Assembly: GCF_032362555.1 (NCBI RefSeq)
Contig: NC_083519.1
Coordinates: 1,505,501-1,569,500 of the forward strand
DNA: 64,000 nt
DNA from: Amyelois transitella
Taxonomy: Eukaryota > Arthropoda > Insecta > Lepidoptera > Pyralidae
Direction: 5' to 3'
The notes under the pieces are model-generated. The model had not been told where the DNA came from, made no database searches, and saw only the letters and a program-made list of their open reading frames with translations. A program made the translations under genes and the position numbers. Positions 1-11,643 of this stretch are shown one piece after another (positions within the stretch are counted from its first letter, which is position 1; each line of letters opens with the position of its first letter).

Positions 1-1907
1 ATCCTTCCCATTTTCCGAGTGTGTTGCTCCCTTGTATTTCTAAATTCCTTATTTCTTGCTTCGGATGCTTCTTCCGACATTATTCCAATAGGCAGACAAG
101 AGAAATGTCGGCAAATATCAGCCCCATGTATGAGCAGCTTGTGCACACTTGCTGGCATATTGTACCATGGATAGAGGTGTACAAAAAGTTCAGCTGTCTC
201 TCTGCAATATTCCCGGAATTTCTCGATGTTGATGGCATTCCCAGAGGATATGACCTGCAAGATCACAGCGAAATGCCTAATGAGATTCTCATCAATCTTC
301 GTAATCTGTGCACTCTTCTGGTATTCTCTGAAAAATTTTCTTGCAGTGTTGCCATCGTTCGTAGTTCCGAAGCCCTGTTTAACAATATCTATCAAGAGTC
401 CCATCTGCTCTTTGAATTGTTGTTGCGTGAAATCCTTCCTTGCTTTCTTGAGGTTTTTATTTTCACCTCGTGCACACCACATCTCGAAGTCCATATTGTA
501 CGATATGTGCAATAGACACTCCATGCTTCTGATCCACATGTGAAGTGTAGAGAGTCCGTACTGGTACACCTCATCCCGAACTGGTCTTGAGAATACTTCT
601 GGTAAGTTATTCATTTCACTGGGTTTTGCCAGACATATATTGCAAGTCGCTGCAGATGGAGTATCGGTGATGATTGTAGCTATCTTGCCATCAATCATCG
701 TCATGTGCAGATCATGACTGATCTCGACTTCCCCGCATCTTGACACAGTCAGGTTTCGGATTTCTTCTTTCATCGCAGCTTCTTCTTGTTTGATGAATTC
801 GCTGGTTTCCTTTGCGAACTGAAACTTCACTGGTCTACAGTAAAACGTGGAAGAAGGTTTTGGATTTTCCCAGATCAGCACATTGTCAGACTCAAGCTTT
901 AATGGCACAAGACTCGTCATGAATACTGATGAATCATCGAAGTCAGGTTGCCCGCTTTTCTGTCTGTAATTACTTTGTGCTGAAGATCCGTCGAATCCCC
1001 ATTTGCTGGTCATTTTTAGATGTCCATCTGGGAGATTTAGAGGTTCGCCAACAACTTGCAGGATCCTCTGTACAGTCAAATTCAGTAATGACTGCAATTT
1101 CACCTTTGCTCCATCTTCAGTTACTTCAATATCAGACGTATCCGGATAGCATTTCTTCTTAGCTTTCAACAGTTTGTAGTACGAAGGAAGCTGTGCAGAA
1201 CCTTCGTAGTTTGTCAAGAAAGCCCTTAGCGTCAAATATCTCCATTTTGACAAATCCAGTGAAGTAGCAAGGGCCAAAGCTTGATCTTCCTCGAGAGTTT
1301 CCTTCTTCTCCTTGTGAAACAAATATGTTTGAACTTCGTGTGCTCGTTCTGGGTTTTTCATAAGGTGCCCAATCACTTGGGCAAGGTCGATTTTTCCTTC
1401 CGATTTCAGGTTAGAGACGAGAGCAAAAGACAACTCATCTGCTGTATAGTCAGTTAATGTACCTGACCGTCTTTTTTTTTGCTTGTTTCCCAGGTCAGAA
1501 AATGGTTTTCTGACCGGACTTTCTGTAGAAGTGCTCATATCCTTTGTAACAGAAGATGTGGATGGAGTGACGTAATCTGTAGGCTCTGGTAGCTGATTTT
1601 CTTCCTCTATGGTATCTTCAAAAATCTTCGCGAGATTCAGGTTATTGCACACAGGCCACTTGATTCTTTCCTCTAACCAGCCCATATGTTTATTCATAAA
1701 TGTTTTCTGAGTTCTGTTTGCCGCGGTCCATCTGCGATTCAAGTTGACAGTGATGGATCTTGAAAACTTTAATATTTCTTCAGAATCTTGGTCACAAACA
1801 CTGAGTGGAATACCAGCCAAAATCGCTTGATGGAGCCTTTTATAATCCTTGAGGTCGCCTTCTCGTAGAAATATGTAGAAGTCCAAGTTGGTTCCAAATC
1901 GAGTCAT
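1..1907 (-). CDS. Transib-like (RAG1-related) transposase, open to window edge
   Basis: An uninterrupted minus-strand frame starts at the ATG at 1907 and continues for about 635 codons to the window edge, so the C-terminus is missing. The N-terminal third is lysine- and serine-rich. From about residue 290 the protein looks like the RAG1/Transib core. It has DGSS with D306, the position expected for the first catalytic aspartate. A CxxC pair lies at C422/C425. The block GTTNDGNTARKFF follows (D518), and near the edge comes SEEASEARNKEFR with E612/E613, matching the region of the RAG1 catalytic glutamate. I could not place the second catalytic aspartate with certainty. No frameshift or stop is visible, which suggests a recent or still active copy. 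The assignment rests on remembered family motifs, not a search. Terminal inverted repeats were not found; the 3' end is outside the window. Other RNase H-type DDE transposases are the main alternative, but the combined motifs fit Transib best. Confidence 0.8.
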   Translation of the reverse strand, partial: MTRFGTNLDFYIFLREGDLKDYKRLHQAILAGIPLSVCDQDSEEILKFSRSITVNLNRRWTAANRTQKTFMNKHMGWLEERIKWPVCNNLNLAKIFEDTIEEENQLPEPTDYVTPSTSSVTKDMSTSTESPVRKPFSDLGNKQKKRRSGTLTDYTADELSFALVSNLKSEGKIDLAQVIGHLMKNPERAHEVQTYLFHKEKKETLEEDQALALATSLDLSKWRYLTLRAFLTNYEGSAQLPSYYKLLKAKKKCYPDTSDIEVTEDGAKVKLQSLLNLTVQRILQVVGEPLNLPDGHLKMTSKWGFDGSSAQSNYRQKSGQPDFDDSSVFMTSLVPLKLESDNVLIWENPKPSSTFYCRPVKFQFAKETSEFIKQEEAAMKEEIRNLTVSRCGEVEISHDLHMTMIDGKIATIITDTPSAATCNICLAKPSEMNNLPEVFSRPVRDEVYQYGLSTLHMWIRSMECLLHISYNMDFEMWCARGENKNLKKARKDFTQQQFKEQMGLLIDIVKQGFGTTNDGNTARKFFREYQKSAQITKIDENLIRHFAVILQVISSGNAINIEKFREYCRETAELFVHLYPWYNMPASVHKLLIHGADICRHFSCLPIGIMSEEASEARNKEFRNTREQHTRKMGR

Positions 1908-1974
1908 GGTATGTAGATGATAATAGAGCGTCACTGATTTTATGGAGATGTATCTTCTTCAACAGTTCAATTGG

Positions 1975-2010
1975 TAGTGATTTTTTTATCGTACGCGCCT
2001 CTTTTATATA
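1975..2010 (-). promoter_or_regulatory. Putative core promoter of the Transib-like transposase
   Basis: On the minus strand a TATATAAAAG box at 2010-2001 is followed about 30 bases later by TCACTA at 1980-1975. That spacing and sequence suit an insect TATA plus initiator promoter. It would give a leader of about 70 bases before the ATG at 1907. Function is inferred from sequence only. Confidence 0.5.
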
Positions 2011-2445
2011 ATTTCTACCTGTTCATGCATCTCACTTTGGACGAGATTACGGGCTCGACCAATGAGAGTCGAGTATTTTTTTAGTGGAGGGGATGGAAGA
2101 GCGCTATGGAATCTAAGTAGTATAATTTTCAGTGGAGGGGAGGGCTCTGGTAATCTGTCTGGCATTCAGTCACTTTTAATGTATGGTACTAAATAATAGA
2201 CGTATAAGAATATTAAAAGTGGCCGAAGTTCTCTGTTGCATTTTTAATAATTTTTCTGTGACGATATATTATTAAAACATGCAAACATTTTTGTTTTGTC
2301 CATTTTTGTTTGAAATCTAGACAGTTTAACTAATATACTTGATCTACAAAATATAAAACAATGTTTCCTGTCTAGACTATTTTTATTATACTCGATCTAG
2401 AATATTTATATTTAATATATATATTATATTAATAAGATAAGGGAA

Positions 2446-2636
2446 CGTACCCATACTACGTATAAAAGGATCCATTTTGTTATCCCCGCCCCTCCTCCTT
2501 TTCTGTGATCCTCTGATTCTCTCTGCGATATTGTGTACGTGATGATGAAATCCCCCCCCCCCCCTCCTATGATCAAGTGCGGTATTTTAAAAGACTGACC
2601 CATCCGCCTCTGAACGGGTCACGTAGTATGGGTACG
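2446..2636. mobile_element. Short non-autonomous DNA element (MITE) with 16-bp inverted ends
   Basis: CGTACCCATACTACGT at 2446-2461 is matched by its perfect reverse complement at 2621-2636, giving a 191-bp unit with no coding capacity. The interior has C-rich tracts, including an oligo-C run near 2550. The target-site duplication is not clear. The exact ends could lie one or two bases inward, at a TA dinucleotide, so the superfamily is not assigned. Confidence 0.65.
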
Positions 2637-3564
2637 GTAATTTAGTTTATGATGCCTATATATTTAATAAGGAAAATTTCCAAGCGCTGTGGACGCCAAA
2701 GCGGCAGACATATGAATATGACTTCAAGGTATAAAATGTTGAGAATTGTGCGGACTATAACGCCTACTAGGCCCTGCCTAACAGTATTACCATTTCAAAG
2801 ATTTTTATGATTATTACTTTTTCTCCATACAAAAAAATAAACAGTATTTTTTTTAAATATGAAAATGCACTTTTTAGCAAAAACCTTATTAACAAAAGTC
2901 AAAGCTATTGTTAAAAGGAGTATGTAAAAAAAAAATCAGCGTGATAGCTGCACTTTGATCCCTAAGTCCACCATATACGATTTTCGAACCAGTGTGCGGC
3001 GCGCCGTCAGCTGGCCGGTCCCTCGGGCTCCCACACCGCCTCGCACCTCACCCTGTCACCCCTAATTACGGGGAGTGTGTTTCTGTGTCAACACTACACA
3101 ACAAAACGAAATAATTCATTCTAAATTCGTTATATTTCAAATTTCGAATGAGAAATAGCGGTCATAATTTTCATATTTCCAATAAGAGAATTTATAATTC
3201 AAATTGGAATATTGCTAACTTCATTTCAAAAAGTCTTTACAGCCAGGATTTACGCTTATTTGAAATTGGACCATGACTATTCTGATAGGTATAAACAATA
3301 GATTCTGCAAACTTTCGCCCACTTTCGTAGTTTCCATGGCGGCCTTAAAAACAATATGGCCAAGAACAAAGGTTCATTCGAACGATTCCGCCGCAAAAAC
3401 AAGATCGGTTAAATGCTGGAAATGAAGGGAGAAAAAAAAGCCAATTTCCAAGAAACGTTGACCGCGTTGCCAATTATAATAAAATCGTTGTTCAATACCG
3501 CCGGCGGAAAGGTTAGCAATTTAGTATACATTTCGGTAGTTATCGAAGTTTTAAAGTATCGATG

Positions 3565-3612
3565 AGCTCAATAGCTCAGTGGTGAAGCGCTTGCGCATGT
3601 CAAGCTCATAAT
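3565..3612 (+). repeat. tRNA-like A-box fragment, probably a decayed SINE head
   Basis: TAGCTCAGTGGTGAAGCGCT resembles a tRNA A box and D-arm. No B box follows and no cloverleaf can be drawn. It is best read as a remnant of a tRNA-derived SINE. Confidence 0.25.
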
Positions 3613-6574
3613 ATAATTATTCTGAGCTTCTTCATACTTTTTATTGGGTATTTTGGCTTTTGGCTTTGACAATCTGCCTGATGGTATGCAAGATGTTGAT
3701 CTAAGGTGGTGGTGTGTGTTTGCAAGCTCATATAATGCCTAATCAATCTTTCCTTGAAAATTAAGGGTACCTAACTTTAAATAATGATGGATGTGCTATG
3801 AAATTCAATAATTCGCCAAAATACAACTGTGTATCTAAACAGCAGAGCGTTAATTACAAACACATCAGGACAACAAACACATTGCAAGCATTCCTTATGG
3901 GCAACAATTATGCATCGAACTTAGAAAGGTATGATACAATAAGAATGTATTAATTCTTTTAAACGTGACTATACCAATATCAAATGATCGAGAAAATAAA
4001 TATTTCAACGAGTTCATACATTAAAATGACATTTTGACCACTATAAAACAGCGCAGCTTATTTTAAGGCCATTAAAAGAGCTTGGGAAGAAAGGATTCTT
4101 CGCCATAATCGATTGTCGCAAAAGGATCGATACTCGATGCGTCGGCGCCGATTCTAAGGATTATTACCGCGGAATGCAGCCCCACGGCTCTCGCTTTCCG
4201 ACCATGGTTGTATTCTACAGGCTGACAAGAAAAATTTAAATTCAGAACGCTATTGGCCATAGACAATCCTTTTTGACACTGATTGAATTTTTTTATATTG
4301 AGAAACTTTATTCGATGTAAAATTTTCGCTTATTAGATAATGTTATTTTGCTTCTGACAACACAATACGCCACGGATATTAACAACCTTTTATAGTTTAT
4401 ATTATTGTTGTTATGGCACTGATATTTGTGAAGTAACAAGTATTAAATCATCATCTCTTCATTTTATTGTCTCAAGAAGTCTTTTAAACAAGTTTTCGTG
4501 GAATGCGTAAAATCGAGCAATTAGAAGACATTCCTTTCGATTATGCGCAGAAGTTCAAATTACAGACTACGTCTGTTCGTGTCCAGGGAAGGCCTCGGGC
4601 CGCAATTTCTGTTGCTTTGTATGACATTTTCTTGTTCGGACAATTGAAAAAAGGAGGAATGAATTATCTAAAACTCATTGAAAAAAACCATTGTTAAAAT
4701 ACTATCATCGATTGCAACGAAATAAATCGTGTTTCAGACATAATCTGCGGTGAATATCTTTTTCTAATTGTCTACGTCGAAGGGAACTTAAAATTTTACC
4801 AGGCTAATATGAGTTATCTGGAGCTTCATCGCACCTTTTCGATTGCACGTGTGTGCGTTTGATTGTAAAAAGTTAAGTTCGCGTCGGCAGGTGCTACGGC
4901 AGATGTGTTCCAAGTTGAAACGACGCTCCATTTCGATACCCTTAATTCTATTTATATTAATCTCCATTTATTTATACTATCCTGGTGCAAGAGAGTAATA
5001 TCAAAAAATAAATTTTAATAATAGGAGCCTCCAAAATTAAGGAGTTGCTCTAAATGCCCTATTAAGCTTGTTATGCGATAAACATTAGCTTAGGAAACTG
5101 ACTCGTTTGCATATTACAATGTTAAAATACGTTGAGAGGTAAATTGGGACCACATAAAATGTTATCCTTTTAGAAATTTAATGTAAGAGTTAAAATTAAA
5201 TATCTTATTTGCCATGTCAGAGCCGACCGTTTTTACACATGTGTTGGAAAAGAGACATGAACAGATAGATTATTGACGAATAAATTTAAGACAAGTATCA
5301 AAAAATAATTATTAACGGTTGAGTTCCTACATGAAAATTGTCTGGGCAACCGGCGGCGTTTCTGACAAAACTTTTATTAACTTCGAACAAACGACTGTTG
5401 AGCACCTATAACGACCATAGATAATTTAACTGGTTTATTTTAATTTTCGAACAGCGCACGTGACCAAAACCACAATCGACGGGAACGGCTCCTTTGCATT
5501 CGTGGATACGGGGAATCGAACCGATTCGAAAACAAAACAAATTGCGTTTCCGGGGCGCCGTTCGGCAGATGGCGCCTTTCCGCCAGCTGTGCCGCCTCTA
5601 GCGGAACACGCTCCAAGTTAAGGCCGCCTCTCGCCCGCCAAGTAAACTGAAAACCGCTACGCCGCCTCATCAAGCCGTTTATGTGCTTAATCGCATGTAT
5701 ATTTTTATAGACACTTATTGTACTCTTTAATAGGCACTTGTTGTTGAAGGTAATCATGTTGCACCGGAGAGACCGGAGATACTTCTTTTAACGCGCAATC
5801 TTTAATTACGCCAGTCTATACGACAGGTGGCTTATGCGAGCCTTTCAGCACAAAAAGCTGTACAAAATAATTAATGACGCGAAATAATGTACCAGCATCC
5901 GAGACGAAAATCTAAAGGCTTGACACGCACTCGGTGAACGGCAATATGACACCGCCATTGAACACATTTTCACGAGGGAAATATCGGCTTACATGTCGAG
6001 TTCGCCACCCACTACGCAGCCTTTCAAAACTAGAGCTACGCTGTGCTTCTGCACTCCTGGTATTTTAAATAAACCTTTTAAATTTCATAGACCTCCGTGA
6101 GATGAGAATTACGAGACGTAAAATAATCTAGACAGAATCCGAGACGATATCCAACATTAGCAAGTCCAGTAACCCGAGAAAAAAGAAACAAATGCAAATG
6201 CACGAATAATGAACCTCTAACATGGTCATAAATCCAGCTCGGAGCGTTTAAAAGTGTATTTAATTTATCGTCAGTATAAGGCTGATTAGCGCAGGTACAT
6301 CGGCAGGTAGAACCTTTCACGGGAATTTTAGGAACCCATGTTAATAACCGCCCGCCATCTTTTTTTTCGGTGGTCATTTTTGTACAGTTATGTTTTTGAA
6401 CAAAGCATTCGTCCTTTTGTTGTGGGAGAAAAGGAATGTAACAATTAAGTACAGTGAATGACAGATAAGTTTTTACGAAAGTCTGAAGTGTTAAACTTCA
6501 CAATTTTGTGAATGGTTTTAAGTGTTGTGAAAATAAAAAATACAACTATCAAAGATATTGTGATGATTTCAAGA

Positions 6575-6716
6575 CACATACATCACGTTTATTTATCCCT
6601 TGTGGGGTAGCCAGACACAGCCAACAGTCTCAAAAAAAAGAGGCGGCGTTCAGCTATACGGCATAGACAGAATTAATAATCCATCACCTACAAGAAGAAT
6701 CCCAAATTTATATAAC
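6575..6716 (-). mobile_element. Family A retroposon, decayed copy
   Basis: The order of blocks is that of antisense family A: CATCACGTTTATATCCC-like tail, GGGGTAG, GCCAACAGTCT, a GTTCAGCT block and AAGAAGAATCCCAAATTTAT. There are many substitutions and the 5' head is missing. Confidence 0.6.
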
Positions 6717-8503
6717 TCTTACTCACCTTTTACGGCGGTATTCGGTTTTAAGATTCCTTTGAAAATGTCCTTGATTCCCCACTTTGATCTTCTGATGCTA
6801 CCCAAGTGCTATATTTCCGCTTATTGTGATAGTAGGAACTCGATAACCCTGCATCCGACACGTAAGAGTCAAACAGGCCATGATTCATGCCGTGATACCC
6901 TCACGAACTTACACGCTACATATTTCAATAGTTTATGACTTAAATCTCAATTTTATCGTGAAGGCTAGCTCCAGCTAAATCGGCGGTCTTGTGGGTCACT
7001 GTCAACTACGTAAGAATAAAAACGTGATATGAAATGAGAGAAATAATTCACTATCATCGCTTTGAGGTTACCATATAGAAATAGTGGGAAGATAAGACAT
7101 AAAAAGACCAACGTGGCTCTTTCATCTGAGACGAGCTTAACAGGTAGATTAAAAAAAGTTGAAAGATAGAAGTTTATTTATTACGCAGAACTTAAAAATT
7201 ACGTTAAATAAGCACTTCATGTAAATTGATATTTTCCGTGACAGATCGAGTTACCATAACGATTTTTGTCAATTACCTTGACTTACGACTATAACAAACA
7301 ATGCCACCAACGGTTGTCCAACGGAAAGCGCAGCTGCACTGACAGCCACTTGCCTGCGTCCTAGGCGGCCCTTCGACAAGCTACGTTCAATAAACGCGGG
7401 AACGCGAACGGTTAAATGGTAACACGTAACCCCAACTAGGCACTTGTGCCGGTTACCTACCTAATTACTGCCTCAAACTCGTTCTCTATTGTAATTTTGA
7501 ATAAAGAACTGGTGAGCGTTCTTTAAATTTGATGTTGCCAACATAAGATTAACAATGACTACCATGGTTGAATGGGGCTCAATAATTTGTCGATAAGTTA
7601 TTTCGCTGTAATTAATACGAATTTTACTGTTATAATTACAGCAAATAAGTAAAAGTATAGTTTTAAAACAAGTAGGTAATTATTGAAAGGACATACCTGG
7701 ATTCCGTTTTAAACGGTGTTTTCTATAAACTGCGCTGACATTCAGCAAACCCGTCGAGAGCATAGGTATTCGCGTGTACACCTGCCAACCTCTTTTAGTT
7801 TTTGTTTTTTAATTATTTACCCCGGTCCACTTACGGAAAGACTTCACATTGAATTAATTCATTCATCGGATAAATGCCTGCAATGCTGGCAACATTTCAA
7901 GAATAGTAACGGCTTCATTAATGTAGGTAACATAATTTTATACTTTTAATATCAATGATTTGCATAATAATGTCGCCGTGATTTCGATGTCGCCTTTTTG
8001 ATCAAAGATATTTTTAGCCTATATTATACCTACCGACTTGGATTTTGCCGCTAAAATTACTTTGCAATTTGATTGAGGAATGCGTTTCTTCTATTTAAAT
8101 TTTGTACGGTGAAATGGATGAGGAACCAGGATATCATGAATGCAAGGAGCAAAGACGGTTGACGCAGCAGGCGCGCAGGTGCGAAGACGGCGGTTAGAGC
8201 AGATGTATCAACGTACGCCGTAACATAGTTATCAACAATTAGATGGTAAGACGTCAGCTATTTGTTAACGATAATGTCAATCGCGTGTTAAAGGTGTTGC
8301 CATCAACATCTGCTTTTTTCAGTTAAGATTAATATCAATTCAGTAACAATAAGTATTTATATAATTGACGTTTACTTATTGCTAGAGATTTTTCATCGAA
8401 CAAGAGCCGATTGAAGTTCGTAATTGAAAAATATGACTGAATATATTCAACCTACGATCTGAAGTGTATAAAATTATTGACTCCACCGAAAGCAGTACAA
8501 CTT

Positions 8504-8523
8504 TACATGTGTATAAACACATG
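8504..8523. repeat. Short perfect hairpin
   Basis: ACATGTGT and ACACATGT flank a four-base ATAA loop. It is a small palindrome with no associated gene and may be chance in AT-rich DNA. Confidence 0.3.
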
Positions 8524-8757
8524 TGTCAGATCACAACTCGGAACGGAACCTGCGACGACATTTCGCACATCTGCGCTCGACTCCCAGCACATTTACATCG
8601 TATCCTGTCATTAAACCTTTAGCAACGAGAAAAACGAACACATATTTTTTTACTCAACAATAATGTAGTCCGAGACAAATTAAACTTGAGCAGAAATTGC
8701 GATCGCATAGTTCTGGTCGAAGATAGCCGCGAAGTAATGAAAGTTGCTGGCCGCTTA

Positions 8758-9560
8758 TTACAGGCTGTGAGGAGTAAATCGAAATGGGAGTGAGTCTAAT
8801 TCGCGGCGCCGTCTGACAGCCAGAGATGGATTGTTGTCAACATTAGTGCGGGAGCATATCGACTTGTCGCCCTGTGCCGCGGCCGACCGCTTCTCGGACG
8901 AATTGTCCTCACCACCACCAGGCCAAGCGATCAAAACTAAATCCAGCATCACTAATAATAAGACGCTTTTTCAACGAACCGTGTAGAGTCGTTTGCGCCT
9001 CGTCGACTTCACTTTAGCTACTCGCGTCCAGAAGTACTTGTCGCGAGAAGTCTGACAATCGATTTGAAGCTTTCATACAAAAGAGCCAAAGGTTCACAAT
9101 TAAATGAAGTCGCGGTTTTCGCGCCGGATTACGGGCTTATTCGTGCTGCCGCGGCAATTAGGAAGTCATTCATTAGGGTCCCTAAGTTTCGCAGACGTGG
9201 GGGTGCCGTCGCAGCGTGACGTCACGCAGATCTTTTGCAATGCAACGCTACCATATGAAACTTCTTATCGTCCGCTGAACTTGACCGTTGCTATTGATAT
9301 TGAAACAAAAAGTAGCCGTGTTTAAGAATGCAACTGCGGTAACGCGCGCAATACAAACAGGAGCGAGTTGGAGCACCTCTCCTCTTCCCAGGGCGATGGC
9401 GCCACGATGCACGACAAGGACGGCAGAACACCTTAAAATAACCCTCAAATTCATCGTAGTAGATACAACCATAGATCTTATTTCCGAAAGCGCGATAAGG
9501 ATGCAAGATGCGGTTAGTGGCGTCCCAGAGTGCATCTGTCAAGTTACACGAAAAAAATGG
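8758..9560. other. GC-rich patch with a CRE-like palindrome, no identified gene
   Basis: Base composition is clearly richer in G+C than the surroundings, and several overlapping open frames result, up to 135 codons. None shows a known domain or a convincing exon structure. CGTGACGTCACG at 9215-9226 is a perfect palindrome containing the CREB/ATF octamer. The patch could be an unannotated 5' exon or enhancer, or simply a GC-rich remnant. Confidence 0.3.
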
Positions 9561-11607
9561 GGCCCTGGAATTTCGGGATGTCTCGGCAGCAGCGCCGGGA
9601 CATATGCTCGTTTATTTTTTTACGATCGAGAAGTTTCATTCAAAAATTGTCAACGGATAGGAGATTTGTGTAATCTTATTAGTTGGGGTAAGTAACAGTT
9701 AACAAGCAATTAAGCAACCATTTAAAATTTATTTCTCACATGCGATGATCTATTTGATATTCTTTGACCAATCGCTGCTTATCATATTTCTAAATTGTAC
9801 TGCTAACAAGAATATTGTAATTAAGTACCGAACAGAATGAATTCATAAACAAGTAAATAAATACTATAATAGTCCGCTAATATCTTCTACCCAACTTTCT
9901 TGCGAGAAAAGGAATAACTGAAGCTCACATGCTCTTTTAGCCCTATTTCCGCTGATGGCAATGCAAGAGCAACTCGGCCGGCGCTCCCCGCCCGTACTAG
10001 GCATGCAGCAGAGTGCAAGAGCTCGAAGCCTTGACCCTGTGCGGTGGCGTCGACCGGAACGTACCCGAGCCACATTGCAAATCTTGTCGATTCTCGTGCA
10101 CCGTCTAGTCGGTGTTGTGATCTTAGTACATTCCGCTCGCACGTGTGACTTACGAAATTGTTTTCTCTTTCGTTTAAATTTGCATCGATTAACTTAAATA
10201 AAGTTCTCAAGTACTTGTTTATGTACAAAATGACAAAGATACGCAGATCCACATTCTCAAGCGGGAAGGACCAATGTTTATTTCAGTTTTCCAACACGAG
10301 CAAGTGAATTACACGATTAAAGCTACAATTCTCGAGCCGAAACGGACGGGTAACGTCAAAATCGAGAGTTATTGTGGACAAAAAACATGGTATCAAGAGA
10401 TGAGGAGTAAATAGAGGCCAGGAGAGGGGTTGGCAGTCATTGATGTAGAACCGGTCCTAGCGACTCGTCAGTGAACCGGCCCGTGACAGACGGGGATGAA
10501 TTACTCACCGAAACTCCAAGTTTGGGAACCGTATTCTAACGAGTTATAAAGGCTGATGATTACGAATAAGTATAATGGTTTAACCATAAGTTATACATAC
10601 AGTTGGCAAATAAATATTTGTGATTTCTTAAACGACACAGTAAGTACAAGTAAAACAAAGGGATTATGCTAACGGAAACGCATGTAGACTATAAATAAAT
10701 CAGTGTCTGCGGACTGACTTTACCTTGCAAGAAAAAATCGAAATTTGCAAGTGTGAAACGACGTGGCATTATCAATGAATGAACAAACGTGCCGACAGGA
10801 GGCTTCTTCGACATCGACAAATCATATCGATATCGATAGTCGCCTGTAGACAACAGGACGTGACGTCACGCAAACGCGATCATTTTAAACAAGCTTGGCG
10901 CCCGGACAGATGTCGCTGGTGCAAACAAAGATGGTTTTAATTGTTTTATTGGGTTAAAATATCAATGTTATAAAGCGAAAGTTTATCTGTCTGTAACGCG
11001 AATAGCTAACCGCTCGTTCTTCGCTTCTATAAAATTTGGGAAGATTTATACCGAAGGTCATTTATAAGCTGTACGTACAAATATATTTTATAAGTACATA
11101 AATTATTACTTTATTATATTTAGCACAAACCAATTGATTTAATAAACGATTCATTTTAAAAAAAATTCGGGTACTAACGGTAGAAATAACTAAAAAAAAT
11201 TTGTTATCCAAGCAGCAACCTAATTATTCTTCTGGCTGTACTTCAAAAATATAAAGCGATAATTTATTTAATTCGCACTAAATCCGACCTTTTATTCCAT
11301 CCATAGAAACATGCATGCAGACAAAAATAAATGTACATTTGCACAGAGAATCTGAACGTAAGTACAGTCAGGTAGAGAAGGCACAATGAGCTTCCACGGA
11401 ATTGCGTCTACAGACTATTGGGTTTCGAATGCTTCTTTTGTCTTTTAAAAAAAATCAAGATGGTTCTAAGAAGGTCTTTAATTTTTTTTATTTCGCATTA
11501 ATATAAGATTGCGTGTATAATTGTAAGGAAAGCTTTTGTTGTTGATGTTATTGTTCGGAGTATATACCTAGTTCAAGAAATATATGTATTATAGTGCAAT
11601 AATGGTA

Positions 11608-11643
11608 AGAGATGTAGACTCCGCCTATCCCTCCGGGTAAGTT
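11608..11643 (+). mobile_element. Family B LINE 3'-end fragment
   Basis: A short match to the family B end block (GTAGACTCCGCCTATCCCTC, then CGGGTAAG) without the microsatellite tail. Confidence 0.4.

Noticed and set aside
1..543. Plus-strand frames of 105-164 codons at the left edge
   Set aside because: They are shadows of the minus-strand Transib-like coding sequence, which carries the recognisable motifs.
8773..8985. Plus-strand stretch reading LSTLVREHIDLSPCAAADRF
   Set aside because: No ATG opens the frame, and the possible acceptor before it gives stops. Not supported as an exon.
9288..9695. 135-codon plus-strand open frame
   Set aside because: It overlaps other frames in a GC-rich patch, has no domain or signal, and shows no exon structure. 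Open length alone is not evidence.
9864..10252. Three overlapping frames of 80-121 codons
   Set aside because: Frames on both strands are open simultaneously because of local G+C. None looks like a protein family.
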